Positions 25,293 to 32,672 of a DNA stretch of 44,598 bases are shown piece after piece (positions within the stretch are counted from its first letter, which is position 1; each line of letters opens with the position of its first letter). Source of the stretch: a virus; IMG/VR virus record IMGVR_UViG_3300005613_000121, positions 1 through 44,598 of that record; one strand, 5' to 3'. A model generated the notes under the pieces. It made no database searches. It was given only the letters and a program-made list of their open reading frames with translations, and was not told the DNA's origin. The translations under genes and the position numbers were made by a program.

Positions 25293-27462
25293 GTTCTCTC
25301 CCGACCAGCTCAAAGCACTGCTGAATACATATCGTCTCAACAAATACGCCACTGCGTCCCAGATCTGCAAAAACACATCACTCAAAAAAGCAGATATCGA
25401 CATTCTCTACACGGACGGCTTTCTGGACAAGGAAGCTGATAAGTACCGGTACAACGACAGGACTGTTCTGGTTCTTGAACAGAACGGATTCACTCTGGAT
25501 GAAGTCGAGCAGGATCAGAAGCAGACAGTACGTCAGCCTACGAAGAAAGAAAAGGAGAAACTCGCCGAAGACCTGGATGTCAGCGTAGGAGAAATCAGTC
25601 TGCTCAACACGGTTGAGGGCCGTCGCCAGGTCAGGTACGCACTGGCCCTGAAGAAGCTTCAGAACGGTGATCCGTTTGACATGGTGAGGCTTCAGTGGCC
25701 GGAGCTTGTTATTCAGGATCCAATCCACCTCAAGTACTTCGCACAGTACTGCGAACGGACAGACAACCTGGATCTCCGCCTTGACGACCGGCAGATCGAC
25801 CTGATCCGCCATACATTCGATGATAGTATCACTCAGATTGGCATTAAAGGATCAACCTCGCCCGGAAAGGGCTTTGCCACAGCAATCGCAATCAACCTGT
25901 ATTACACATCCTTCCCGGATAGTCGTATCGTTTTACTTGGTCCTTCCGTTGCCCACTCCAAGAATGTCATGTTTGCGGAAGTGGCAACCTGGCGTAAGAA
26001 GATGCAGTATCCCGGTGCTGGTGAAATACTCTCACAAAGCATCAAAGATCCGAACGAAGAAAAACATACTCTCTACATTGCCAATCCTGAAACAGGGGAA
26101 GGTCTGTCTGGAGCACACGGTGCGCACGTCATGTATGTTTTTGACGAGTCAAGTTCAGTGGAGGAAGACCTGTTTATCAACTCGCAGAAGCAGGCTGCGA
26201 TTATCATCTGTATTTCCAACCCTCGTGTCCTGTCCGGTTGGTTCTACGACCTCTTTCCGCGTTCCAACCCCAACGATAACCAGACAATCTCAGATAAAGG
26301 TGTGCGGCGAAGGCTTATCACATTTGGGGGAAAGGACTGTATCAATGTAAAAGGGAAGCGACTCCATGTCCCGATTGCACCTGAAGGCGGAATTGAAATT
26401 GAGAACCTGAACGGTGAGAAGTACTTCGCTGCAGAGTACGACAAGATTCCTCTGGAGTGGAGGCCGCATGTTGAGGCTTTGATTCCTGGCCAGATGGACT
26501 ATCGGAAGTACACTCAGATCATGAGTAAGCCCAATCCAATTGAGCGAGCATGGTCTGGCGAAGGGCACTTTCCACCGGAAGATGCGGACCTGCAGGTAAT
26601 CCCACCTTCGTGGCTGAAGAAGCCCTGTGAGGAGTGGGGGAAGAACAAAGACTCTATTCGCGTTACGGCTTTCGGCCTCGACCTTGCTGCGTCTGAAGAC
26701 AAAGACTGGACTGTTCTGTCAGCTGGAGGCCCTGCAGGAGTCAAGGAGCTGTATAAATGCCGAAAGGCCAGTGCAGTCCAGATTCTGTCGTGGCTGAAGG
26801 GCGTGTTCAACCAGATCGGAATTGACCCCTTCTCCGACTACTACCCGATCGCCATCGACTGGCAGGGTGCTGGCGGTCACGTCATTGCCGACCTGCTTGA
26901 GGACAATGGAGCATCGATCGTTCGCGTTATTCCTCAGGGCTCTGCAGAGAACAGGCACCTGTATGTCAACAAGCGAGCTGAGACCTATGGCCAGCTGGGA
27001 GACAGGCTGAATCCAGATTCTGAGCACCTCGACACATTCATGATTCCTGACGACCAGGACCTTCGTGAAGAGCTTGTTGCACACGAGAAGATCTACGCCA
27101 ACGACATGATCCGGTACCGACTGACTCCCAAACAGAAGATCCGAACCGGAGCAGACTCAAAGATCCAAAGCCTGCGAGAGATTCTTGGCAGATCCCCGGA
27201 CTCCGCAGATGCTGTTACACTGTGCTACGAAGCAATCCTTCTCACCATCAACGATGGATTTGTCGCTGAGCAGTTCAATCCGTCAAAGATTGCAGTGACA
27301 GCAGAAGGCAACGAGAAGGACGGATATGCCGTTGGATTTGCTGACGGAAACACTCATGAGATGAATGAGCTTCCATTTGGCTCATCTGTTTCTCTCGTGG
27401 AAATGGAGCGTTCCTTCGAGGAGCAGCTCCGCAAGATCAGAACCTTCGAGGATATCTTCTAA
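25291..27462 (+). CDS. terL: Terminase large subunit (TerL) with N-terminal extension
   Basis: This 723-residue protein has an N-terminal extension (about 1-110) with a helix-turn-helix-like stretch, YATASQICKNTSLKKADIDI. The ATPase domain has a deviant Walker A, GSTSPGKGFATA (187-198), then RIVLLGPSV, and a Walker B MYVFDESSS (281-289). CISNPR at about 307-312 is the coupling-motif region. The C-terminal RNase H-like nuclease has D464 (FGLDLA), D523 (AIDWQGAGG) and D637/D640 (SPDSADA). It would package DNA into the prohead. No small subunit is recognised nearby. No clear ribosome-binding site precedes the ATG, which overlaps the ATG of the minus-strand gene. Confidence 0.9.
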   Translation: MFSPDQLKALLNTYRLNKYATASQICKNTSLKKADIDILYTDGFLDKEADKYRYNDRTVLVLEQNGFTLDEVEQDQKQTVRQPTKKEKEKLAEDLDVSVGEISLLNTVEGRRQVRYALALKKLQNGDPFDMVRLQWPELVIQDPIHLKYFAQYCERTDNLDLRLDDRQIDLIRHTFDDSITQIGIKGSTSPGKGFATAIAINLYYTSFPDSRIVLLGPSVAHSKNVMFAEVATWRKKMQYPGAGEILSQSIKDPNEEKHTLYIANPETGEGLSGAHGAHVMYVFDESSSVEEDLFINSQKQAAIIICISNPRVLSGWFYDLFPRSNPNDNQTISDKGVRRRLITFGGKDCINVKGKRLHVPIAPEGGIEIENLNGEKYFAAEYDKIPLEWRPHVEALIPGQMDYRKYTQIMSKPNPIERAWSGEGHFPPEDADLQVIPPSWLKKPCEEWGKNKDSIRVTAFGLDLAASEDKDWTVLSAGGPAGVKELYKCRKASAVQILSWLKGVFNQIGIDPFSDYYPIAIDWQGAGGHVIADLLEDNGASIVRVIPQGSAENRHLYVNKRAETYGQLGDRLNPDSEHLDTFMIPDDQDLREELVAHEKIYANDMIRYRLTPKQKIRTGADSKIQSLREILGRSPDSADAVTLCYEAILLTINDGFVAEQFNPSKIAVTAEGNEKDGYAVGFADGNTHEMNELPFGSSVSLVEMERSFEEQLRKIRTFEDIF

Positions 27463-27902
27463 TGTTTACACGACAAGGCGCAGTTACTCAGCGTAAAGGC
27501 TACTCAGTGCTTCTTTGTGCTCCCGATGCCTATTGGGATGCCACGCCGAAGGAGCGATCTGAGATGTGTAACGGCTGTGGAGTCAAAATCAAGAAGTGGC
27601 TTCCTGACTTTGTTCCTGACACGATGTGGGGTCTTGATATTAAAGACGCCTGTGATATCCATGACGTAGGATATGTCGTAGGCAAAACCCCCGAAGATAA
27701 AGATCAGGCGGACCGGGAGTTCCTGCACAATCTACTCAGGTTGATTGAGATGGCTCCATCTGGACGGTGGCTTCTTGTTGGCTCACTTCTAGGAATTCTT
27801 CGTCGTCGTCGCGCCCTGAAGTACTTTGAGGCGGTGTCGTTTCTGGGAGGTCCTGCGTTCTGGCATGGGAAGAATCTTCAGACCAATCAACCTGACGAAT
27901 AG
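27462..27902 (+). CDS. Phospholipase A2-like protein
   Basis: Starts at 27462, sharing one base with the TerL stop (TAATG). Around residues 62-75 it reads DACDIHDVGYVVG, which is the PLA2 catalytic motif C-x2-H-D with the His-Asp dyad and a following Tyr; CNGCG and DQADREF upstream and downstream correspond to the calcium-loop region and the helix carrying the second Asp. A hydrophobic segment (WLLVGSLLGIL) lies near residue 105. A similar motif is known from phage and from parvovirus capsid PLA2 domains. A lipid-cleaving role in entry or lysis is possible. The 3' end overlaps the convergent gene by 167 nt. Confidence 0.7.
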   Translation: MFTRQGAVTQRKGYSVLLCAPDAYWDATPKERSEMCNGCGVKIKKWLPDFVPDTMWGLDIKDACDIHDVGYVVGKTPEDKDQADREFLHNLLRLIEMAPSGRWLLVGSLLGILRRRRALKYFEAVSFLGGPAFWHGKNLQTNQPDE

Positions 27903-28245
27903 ACTCAATCGCCTCTGTCATGTCCCATCCCTCTTGAGCCTCCAGCTCTTTCATCTGCTCAACAAGCCCATCCATGTCGTCCGCGACGATCATCATCGCA
28001 CGGCTCTTTTGGGTCTTGCCCTTCGATGCCAGCCTGTGCGATGCCAGCCTGTGCGTGGCCAGCCTAAAGAAGAAGTACAGGTCTATTGCAATTGAGAGAG
28101 GCCACAGAAGAGTCAGAATGAAGAATTCGACGGGATGCCCTGCAAACGGGTCTTCAATCTGGAACACTCTTGCCGTAAAACAATGCAGGAGTCCGGCTAC
28201 CAACATCATTGCAACATAGAACGTTGCGTAGTCAAGAAATGACAT
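27736..28245 (-). CDS. Two-helix membrane protein with acidic tail
   Basis: AGAGG precedes the ATG at 28245. Two hydrophobic helices (FYVAMMLVAGLLHCFT and VEFFILTLLWPLSIAIDLYFFF) occupy the first 63 residues. Next comes a short repeat, ATHRLASHRLAS, encoded by a 15-bp tandem repeat, and then a helical and acidic cytoplasmic tail. The last 56 residues are encoded opposite the end of the PLA2-like gene. It is the last gene of the long minus-strand block. No known family; an accessory lysis or membrane protein is possible. Confidence 0.6.
   Translation of the reverse strand: MSFLDYATFYVAMMLVAGLLHCFTARVFQIEDPFAGHPVEFFILTLLWPLSIAIDLYFFFRLATHRLASHRLASKGKTQKSRAMMIVADDMDGLVEQMKELEAQEGWDMTEAIESIRQVDWSEDSSHARTQDLPETTPPQSTSGRDDDEEFLEVSQQEATVQMEPSQST
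28025..28065 (-). repeat. 15-bp tandem repeat
   Basis: GATGCCAGCCTGTGC occurs at 28025-28039 and 28040-28054, followed by a partial third copy with one change (to 28065). On the minus strand it encodes the HRLAS repeats just after the second membrane helix of gene 27736-28245. Confidence 0.85.
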
Positions 28246-28248
28246 TTT

Positions 28249-28899
28249 CTACCTCTTGCGGGTTGAGTTTGCGAACATGTGGTCATTTATACTGCCTACT
28301 CTGGCTTTCTCTTTCACCTTCGTTCCATGAGCGTAGTACGCGGTAACTGTGTGACAGAACTCATTCAGTTCCTGCCCTCTCGGGAACCCCTGGTTGTTCA
28401 GGGACTTGCGAACTCGGTACTCAGGAAGGTTCAGGTGTCGCGACGCCGTCAGAACTTTCGTCTTGCGGCATTTTTCCAGATACTGAACGACTTTGCGGTC
28501 CACTTCTTCAGCACTGATCGGTACTGGATCTTCATTGATCCAGTACCGAACAGTACCCTCAATGACATCCATTGCGATCTGTCCGTTAGCTTTTTCGATT
28601 GCCACCTTCAGTTTATCACTACGAATGCCGGCATCTTCATGAAGTTCCTGTTGTGAGCTGAACGGGTTTGCCTTCAGGTACTCAAGGACGTCCTCCAGTT
28701 CAGGATCGAGCCTCTCGGCTTCCATTGCTGGACAAAGACACTTGCGCATCAGATTATAGCACTCCAATGCAGTTCCATATGCGTCAGGGTGTGACCTTCC
28801 AGTTCTCTCTTCTACGGCAATCATTTGCTTGTGCAGCTCGCACACTCTGCCGTACTCATCCCATAGTGGATCTTCAGGGTCGAGCATTGATTCTCTCAT
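28249..28899 (-). CDS. Hypothetical protein with winged-helix-like repeats
   Basis: Read from ATG 28899; a GTG at 28914 is in frame but touches the intergenic hairpin. The 216-residue protein is helical. Two segments resemble winged-helix units: LEYLKANPFSSQQELHEDAGIRSDKLKVAI with a following AMDVIEGTVRYWI, and VVQYLEKCRKTKVLTASRHLNLPEYRVRKSL. This suggests DNA binding, perhaps regulation. The C-terminus is basic (STRKR). No recognised family. Confidence 0.6.
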   Translation of the reverse strand: MRESMLDPEDPLWDEYGRVCELHKQMIAVEERTGRSHPDAYGTALECYNLMRKCLCPAMEAERLDPELEDVLEYLKANPFSSQQELHEDAGIRSDKLKVAIEKANGQIAMDVIEGTVRYWINEDPVPISAEEVDRKVVQYLEKCRKTKVLTASRHLNLPEYRVRKSLNNQGFPRGQELNEFCHTVTAYYAHGTKVKEKARVGSINDHMFANSTRKR

Positions 28900-28914
28900 T
28901 TCAGTGAAACCCAC

Positions 28915-28972
28915 CCAGCAACCGGCTAACCTGGATAAACGGGTTGTGAAGCCCGAGCCAGCCGGTTGCTGG
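28915..28972 (-). other. Strong intergenic hairpin with 13-bp stem
   Basis: CCAGCAACCGGCT (28915-28927) is the exact reverse complement of 28960-28972. Between the arms a second small hairpin can form (CGGG with CCCG around an 8-nt loop on the minus strand). No T-run follows, so it is not a standard intrinsic terminator. It sits exactly between two minus-strand genes, 11 nt after one stop and just before the start of the next, and could control the downstream gene or protect mRNA ends. Confidence 0.7.
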
Positions 28973-28983
28973 AATAATGGACG

Positions 28984-29451
28984 CTACTCTTCCTCGTCAG
29001 AAAGCGTAACGTCGTCCAGTTCAGCTGCCTCATCCGAGAACCCATCCATGTCGTCTTCCAGGTCATCCGTTTCCGGATCATCCAGAAGATCTTCATTCTC
29101 TTCTTCAGCAACCTGTTCGGAACCTGCTGTCTCAATCTCGCCTTCTGTTACAGAACAGCTTTCCGTGCACTCTCCAGTACACAGAGAACAGGTCTCTCCA
29201 ACATCAGACTCAGCAGGACCGACCGCCATGTCTCCTGTATGGAAGACATTGGCCTGGAGTTCAGCAACCAGTTCACGGTTGCAATGAATCCAGTCTTCGC
29301 ACGCATTCGGGCCATCCGAATGGTACAGGCCGATCACCATGTACTCGTCAGGGTTCGCGTCAGGGAGCACGTCCCCGTTGCGATCCGTCAGTACAATGGA
29401 TTCACGGTTGGAGTAATTGCAAGACACAAATGCAATGTTCTCGTTCGTCAT
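28984..29451 (-). CDS. Hypothetical protein with Cys cluster and acidic tail
   Basis: Starts at 29451 with GTGAGAAG before the ATG. The first 80 residues look folded (ENIAFVSCNYSNRESIVL, DEYMVIGLYHSDG, DWIHCNRELVAELQANVFH). They are followed by a Cys cluster, CSLCTGECTESC, and a strongly acidic 55-residue tail. Acidic tails like this are seen in DNA mimics and in proteins binding SSB-type or basic partners, but nothing more specific can be said. It lies directly downstream of the SSB gene. Confidence 0.55.
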   Translation of the reverse strand: MTNENIAFVSCNYSNRESIVLTDRNGDVLPDANPDEYMVIGLYHSDGPNACEDWIHCNRELVAELQANVFHTGDMAVGPAESDVGETCSLCTGECTESCSVTEGEIETAGSEQVAEEENEDLLDDPETDDLEDDMDGFSDEAAELDDVTLSDEEE

Positions 29452-29463
29452 CTTCTCACTTTC

Positions 29464-29817
29464 TTAGAATGGGACTTCTTCTTCGGTGCCATAACCGATC
29501 TGTCGCACGTCAAGGTCATTGTAGTAATTGACCTTTCCGTTGTACTCGTTCTTACGACCCATCAGTTTCCCGCCGACAACGACAGTGCTTCCGACTGGAA
29601 TGTTGGCAATCGCCTGCGGGTCCACATTGTACGATGTGGCAACGCATTTGATGTGCTGTGTAAACGATCGCGAATTGCCGCTGCTCTCTGTCACGATATC
29701 GTGTTCGAGAATGAACGTGGCCTTATTGAAGGACCCGTTTCTGGTCGTGATCGTTTCAAGCTGTGCTGGTCCGGAGAGTTTTCCTCGCAGCATGAACATG
29801 TTTGTGGCATCAGGCAT
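29464..29817 (-). CDS. ssb: Single-stranded DNA-binding protein (SSB)
   Basis: GAGGAG precedes the ATG. The 117-residue protein is a single OB fold: MFMLRGKLSGPAQLE, a strand with FNKATFILEHDIV, FTQHIKCVATSYNV, VGSTVVVGGKLMGRKNEY and NYYNDLDVRQIGYG. It ends in an acidic tip EEEVPF, the hallmark of bacterial-type SSBs that recruit partner proteins. The tail linker is unusually short. It coats ssDNA during phage replication and recombination and would serve the Rad52-like and helicase products. Confidence 0.88.
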   Translation of the reverse strand: MPDATNMFMLRGKLSGPAQLETITTRNGSFNKATFILEHDIVTESSGNSRSFTQHIKCVATSYNVDPQAIANIPVGSTVVVGGKLMGRKNEYNGKVNYYNDLDVRQIGYGTEEEVPF

Positions 29818-29872
29818 GATGCAAACTCCTCAAGTGACTGCCGTTTCCGGCGAAAAATAGACAACTGAACGC

Positions 29873-30367
29873 TCAGTCGTCGCAGTGTTCTTCGTATTGC
29901 TTTACGTTATTGAGAGCAGAGAGAATGGATGCATTACACGGACAATCGCCCTGCTCTGGTGCCATTTGATCTTCCAGCTTTGTCGGGCCATCCTTGCCAT
30001 ACAGCGGCTTGTCTGTCCCGTCATCAGCCCATTCGTATGCGACAGCTCCGTCTGCCCCGAAAGGAGATGAGTCTGCAAGGATGACTACGTCATCGGCATG
30101 ATACTTATTGTCGTAGGTGCTTCTCTCTCCGGGAAGACCCAGATCACCAACTGTTCCGATGGCAATTCCAGTCAACATAGTGACCGGCTTATTGTGATCG
30201 TTGAATGGCTCTGCAATCTGCAGCGGAGTGTACTGGTCGATCTTTCCGGCATCCATCAGCTCCTCGATGGCAATCTTCAGCCCCCACAGCGTTTCCAGCT
30301 CGTAAATAGTGTTGTCATTTGATTCCGGCGATTGCCCGCTGGATTCCGTCTTCGATGTCGAAGTCAT
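29873..30367 (-). CDS. Hypothetical protein
   Basis: GAGGACGAG precedes the ATG at 30367, which overlaps the preceding gene by 53 nt in the +1 phase. The N-terminus is Ser-rich and disordered. The middle has a helix (LWGLKIAIEELMDAGKI) and mixed alpha/beta segments (VTMLTGIAIGTVGDLGLPG, DDVVILADSSPFGADGAVA), and the C-terminus is helical with a CPCN element and ends ECHCDD-like (EEHCDD). No family recognised. It is next to the SSB gene. Confidence 0.55.
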   Translation of the reverse strand: MTSTSKTESSGQSPESNDNTIYELETLWGLKIAIEELMDAGKIDQYTPLQIAEPFNDHNKPVTMLTGIAIGTVGDLGLPGERSTYDNKYHADDVVILADSSPFGADGAVAYEWADDGTDKPLYGKDGPTKLEDQMAPEQGDCPCNASILSALNNVKQYEEHCDD

Positions 30368-30713
30368 TGATCTCGTCCTCTGTGATGTACTCGTTCGCGT
30401 TAGGGTTGCGTACTCTCAACCACTTCTGCAAGTCAAAATGATCTGGATCTCGAAGTTTCTTCAAAGACAACTGGAAGATCTGGCTGTCCCGGTTCGAAAT
30501 CGCGATGGCGTCTGAGGCATGAGCTTCTTCGCAGATGTATAGGTAGTTGGCTCGGAACATACACTGCAGGTGTGGTGCCTGGCTTCGCCGGAGGATCTCA
30601 TGTATCTGTCCAATCTGCCATCGTTTTGCGTTCTTACTCGGGGAAACAATGGGTCTCCCAGTCATCATGCATTGAGGCGGCATCTCGTTTGCCCATGCTC
30701 GACGGTCCTCCAT
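30315..30713 (-). CDS. Possible HNH/zinc-type protein
   Basis: Start is uncertain: ATG 30713 (MEDRRAWANEMPPQ) is used because it shortens the overlap with the upstream gene to 80 nt; ATG 30785 is in frame. CMMTGRPIV followed by GQIHEILRRSQAP and later LYICEEAHAS gives a Cys ... His ... Cys/His arrangement reminiscent of HNH or NinG-type phage recombination nucleases, though the usual second Cys of a CxxC pair is missing. The C-terminal half is helical and acidic. The nuclease call is tentative. Confidence 0.45.
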   Translation of the reverse strand: MEDRRAWANEMPPQCMMTGRPIVSPSKNAKRWQIGQIHEILRRSQAPHLQCMFRANYLYICEEAHASDAIAISNRDSQIFQLSLKKLRDPDHFDLQKWLRVRNPNANEYITEDEINDFDIEDGIQRAIAGIK

Positions 30714-30990
30714 GAGGAGCTTCTTCTGCTTGCTGGCCAGCTTCAATTTCGACCACCTTTTCTCGCAACTGGTCTGACTCGGCATCTGATCGTCGCTGAG
30801 CTGCCGTGATTGACTCTAATTGTGCATCCAACTTCTTAGATTGGACATCTATCCTCTTAGACATCGTCCAGCTGTACGCCACGGTAATCAGCTGGATCAC
30901 ACCGAGAACAATAATGAGGATTGAAAGAATCAACTCTACCTGAGTCAGTGCTATCCCAGCAGTCTCGACTGCAACTTCAGGCTTAATCAT
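30634..30990 (-). CDS. Single-pass membrane protein with coiled coil
   Basis: The start at 30990 (MIKPEVAVETAG) has GGGAGAACAGGAA immediately upstream. Residues about 15-40 form one membrane helix (ELILSILIIVLGVIQLITVAY). A coiled coil follows (KRIDVQSKKLDAQLESITAAQRR... to about 90). This is the same overall plan as the holin-like gene at 7560 without visible sequence similarity. The tail lies in the overlap with the next gene. Function unknown; a lysis or membrane-tethering part is possible. Confidence 0.6.
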   Translation of the reverse strand: MIKPEVAVETAGIALTQVELILSILIIVLGVIQLITVAYSWTMSKRIDVQSKKLDAQLESITAAQRRSDAESDQLREKVVEIEAGQQAEEAPHGGPSSMGKRDAASMHDDWETHCFPE

Positions 30991-31077
30991 TTCCTGTTCT
31001 CCCATTGAAAGAAAAGGCGGCAGGGACCAGATTGAAAGTTCGAGGGCACGGACTCCCATACGGTATGCCGCCCTGTG

Positions 31078-31443
31078 TCATTTACCGAACGGGCCTCTGA
31101 GGCTGCCAATCTTCATAGAGTACGCCAAATCTCCGTCATTGTCGATGTACGCCGTGACGATACTGCTGGATGCGGGCTGTTTGGTTACTGCAACAGATTG
31201 ATACAGAGATAAGATCGCCTTGTAAACGCTTTCCAGGCTTGGCTCTCCATCAGCCGGATCGTACAGTCCGACAGCTACGATTGCCTTATGTACGTCCTTT
31301 GCCACCAGCATGATGGCTTCTTCTTCAGGAATATGATCGCTTGTCTTGAGTTTATTGCTCTTGACTGCGGAATCCTGATCCCTGTCGTTCTTCACGCCGA
31401 TTTGCTTCATGAACGCATTGTGCACTTCATTACGCATGACCAT
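31078..31443 (-). CDS. Hypothetical protein
   Basis: AGGA(G)-type ribosome-binding sequence GGAGGA lies 8 nt before ATG 31443, which overlaps the preceding gene by 14 nt. The 121-residue protein is mostly helical (RNEVHNAFMKQIGVK, EEEAIMLVAKDVHKAIVAVGLYD, LESVYKAILSLYQS) and ends in strands (SSIVTAYIDNDGDLAYSMKI). No membrane helix and no recognised family. Confidence 0.55.
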   Translation of the reverse strand: MVMRNEVHNAFMKQIGVKNDRDQDSAVKSNKLKTSDHIPEEEAIMLVAKDVHKAIVAVGLYDPADGEPSLESVYKAILSLYQSVAVTKQPASSSIVTAYIDNDGDLAYSMKIGSLRGPFGK

Positions 31444-31648
31444 CAAAAAGTCCTCCAACAGGCTCTTCACTCTCACCGCCAGTAGCGACTACGTCGTCGT
31501 TCTGGACAACCTTGTGTGCCTTTATCGGATTATTGCCAATAACTGCACCGCATTTTGAACACGTCACCCGCTCCCATCCTGGCCGGTCAGGTATAACACT
31601 TCTTTTCCACAGTTCTGGAAAAACGTGCGACTGGCACCTTTCTTTCAT
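31430..31648 (-). CDS. Small zinc-ribbon protein
   Basis: The start at 31648 forms an ATGA overlap with the SWIM-type gene. The 72-residue protein has one Cys-His element near the N-terminus (ERCQSHVFPELW) and CSKCGAVIG further on, with VIPDRPGWERVTC between them. This spacing suits a single zinc site. Similar short proteins with a PDRPGWERxTC segment are common in phage genomes. It may be a small DNA- or protein-binding accessory. Confidence 0.65.
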   Translation of the reverse strand: MKERCQSHVFPELWKRSVIPDRPGWERVTCSKCGAVIGNNPIKAHKVVQNDDVVATGGESEEPVGGLFDGHA

Positions 31649-32100
31649 GCTCCCGGAGCAATAGCCATTTTGCAGGACTTCCCCGTATTCAGCCATTCCT
31701 GGATACCCTTCATATGCTTGCAGAATCCGCCCTGATAGTCTGAAACTACGAACTCGTAATTCGGGCAATCGCAGGTTCGTTTTCTCAGGTGAGTCCAGTA
31801 CTGGTCACTGGTGTAAAGGTTCGTCACCAGGTACAGGCCCGGCTCTTCCGGGTCTTCCTCGATCTGATATGGGACAGGGATGTTATCAGAGTCCCTGATT
31901 CTTACTACTCCACTGCGACCTGTTGGGCCTGAATTCCCAGACTGATCGCTCTGTGGGAGTCCATCATGTGCTGTTCGGTCAGGTGAATTGAGTATTTGTC
32001 CGTCTCGCTGAACTTCCCGTCTGGATTCCTCAGCTTGATCAGATGCTTTCCGAACACCGCCTTCAGAACTGTCCTTCGCTGGTGATACGACGTGAAGCAT
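31645..32100 (-). CDS. SWIM-type zinc-finger protein; start uncertain
   Basis: The C-terminal half has a SWIM finger: RTCDCPNYEF followed by GGFCKHMKGIQEWL, the C-x-C-x(n)-C-x-H pattern. The only ATG in this frame is 32100, which gives a 196-nt overlap with the glycosyltransferase gene and a low-complexity first half. No GTG or TTG was found between that gene's stop (31905) and the start of the conserved part. The true start may therefore be 32100 or a rare codon near 31900. SWIM domains bind DNA or proteins, for example in recombination factors. Confidence 0.6.
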   Translation of the reverse strand: MLHVVSPAKDSSEGGVRKASDQAEESRREVQRDGQILNSPDRTAHDGLPQSDQSGNSGPTGRSGVVRIRDSDNIPVPYQIEEDPEEPGLYLVTNLYTSDQYWTHLRKRTCDCPNYEFVVSDYQGGFCKHMKGIQEWLNTGKSCKMAIAPGA

Positions 32101-32627
32101 CTGTCGGCCTTTCTGACCATGAGTTCGTTTTGGGTTCCACCAGTAGCTTCTTCGATGGCCAGGAAGGCCTCCTGGGCCCAGTCTTTATCGAACAGACTAC
32201 CGTAACCAAGATTCAGATACGGAAGCCCATGAGCGGCAACGTACTGATTGTTTTCCTGAGGTAGCTGGGCAACAATTTTCTGCCCGTCCCAGTGCTCCAG
32301 AAGTCTGTCCCATGCCGCATTTGTCAGCAGGTAGTCGTCGTCGCAGGTTGCGATGATATCCTTCTCGCAGGCCCTGAGTGCTCCAACGTACCTTCCCATG
32401 GTGTAGCAGTTCTTGTCTGCATAGCCAAGGCGATACGTCGATTTCTCGTCCGGCGCTTCGTCGATCAGCCATTTCTCAAGTTCTTTCGGATTCCCGGAAT
32501 TGTCCCAGATGTAGACTTCGCCGAACCCGTATCTCTCTGCCGCCTGAACAATCACAGGAATGTTCCAGGGGCGTTTGTAGCTGACGACGACAAAGCAAAC
32601 ATCTTCTGGCTTGATCAGTCCAGTCAT
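31905..32627 (-). CDS. GT2-like glycosyltransferase
   Basis: GGGAGG precedes the ATG at 32627. It opens with VCFVVVSYKRPWNIPVIVQA (GT-A beta 1/alpha 1), then EVYIWDNSGN, and has DIIATCDDDYLLTNAAWDRL near residue 95, where CDDD is the metal/nucleotide-sugar DxD motif. The C-terminal part carries QNELMVRKADRCFTSYHQRR. The 240-residue length is typical of a soluble family 2 domain. It lies alone among replication-type genes, away from the other glycosyltransferases. Confidence 0.82.
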   Translation of the reverse strand: MTGLIKPEDVCFVVVSYKRPWNIPVIVQAAERYGFGEVYIWDNSGNPKELEKWLIDEAPDEKSTYRLGYADKNCYTMGRYVGALRACEKDIIATCDDDYLLTNAAWDRLLEHWDGQKIVAQLPQENNQYVAAHGLPYLNLGYGSLFDKDWAQEAFLAIEEATGGTQNELMVRKADRCFTSYHQRRTVLKAVFGKHLIKLRNPDGKFSETDKYSIHLTEQHMMDSHRAISLGIQAQQVAVE

Positions 32628-32672
32628 TGGCTCTGCCTCCCTGGGTATTTTACTGCCCGAGAGGAAGGAGGG

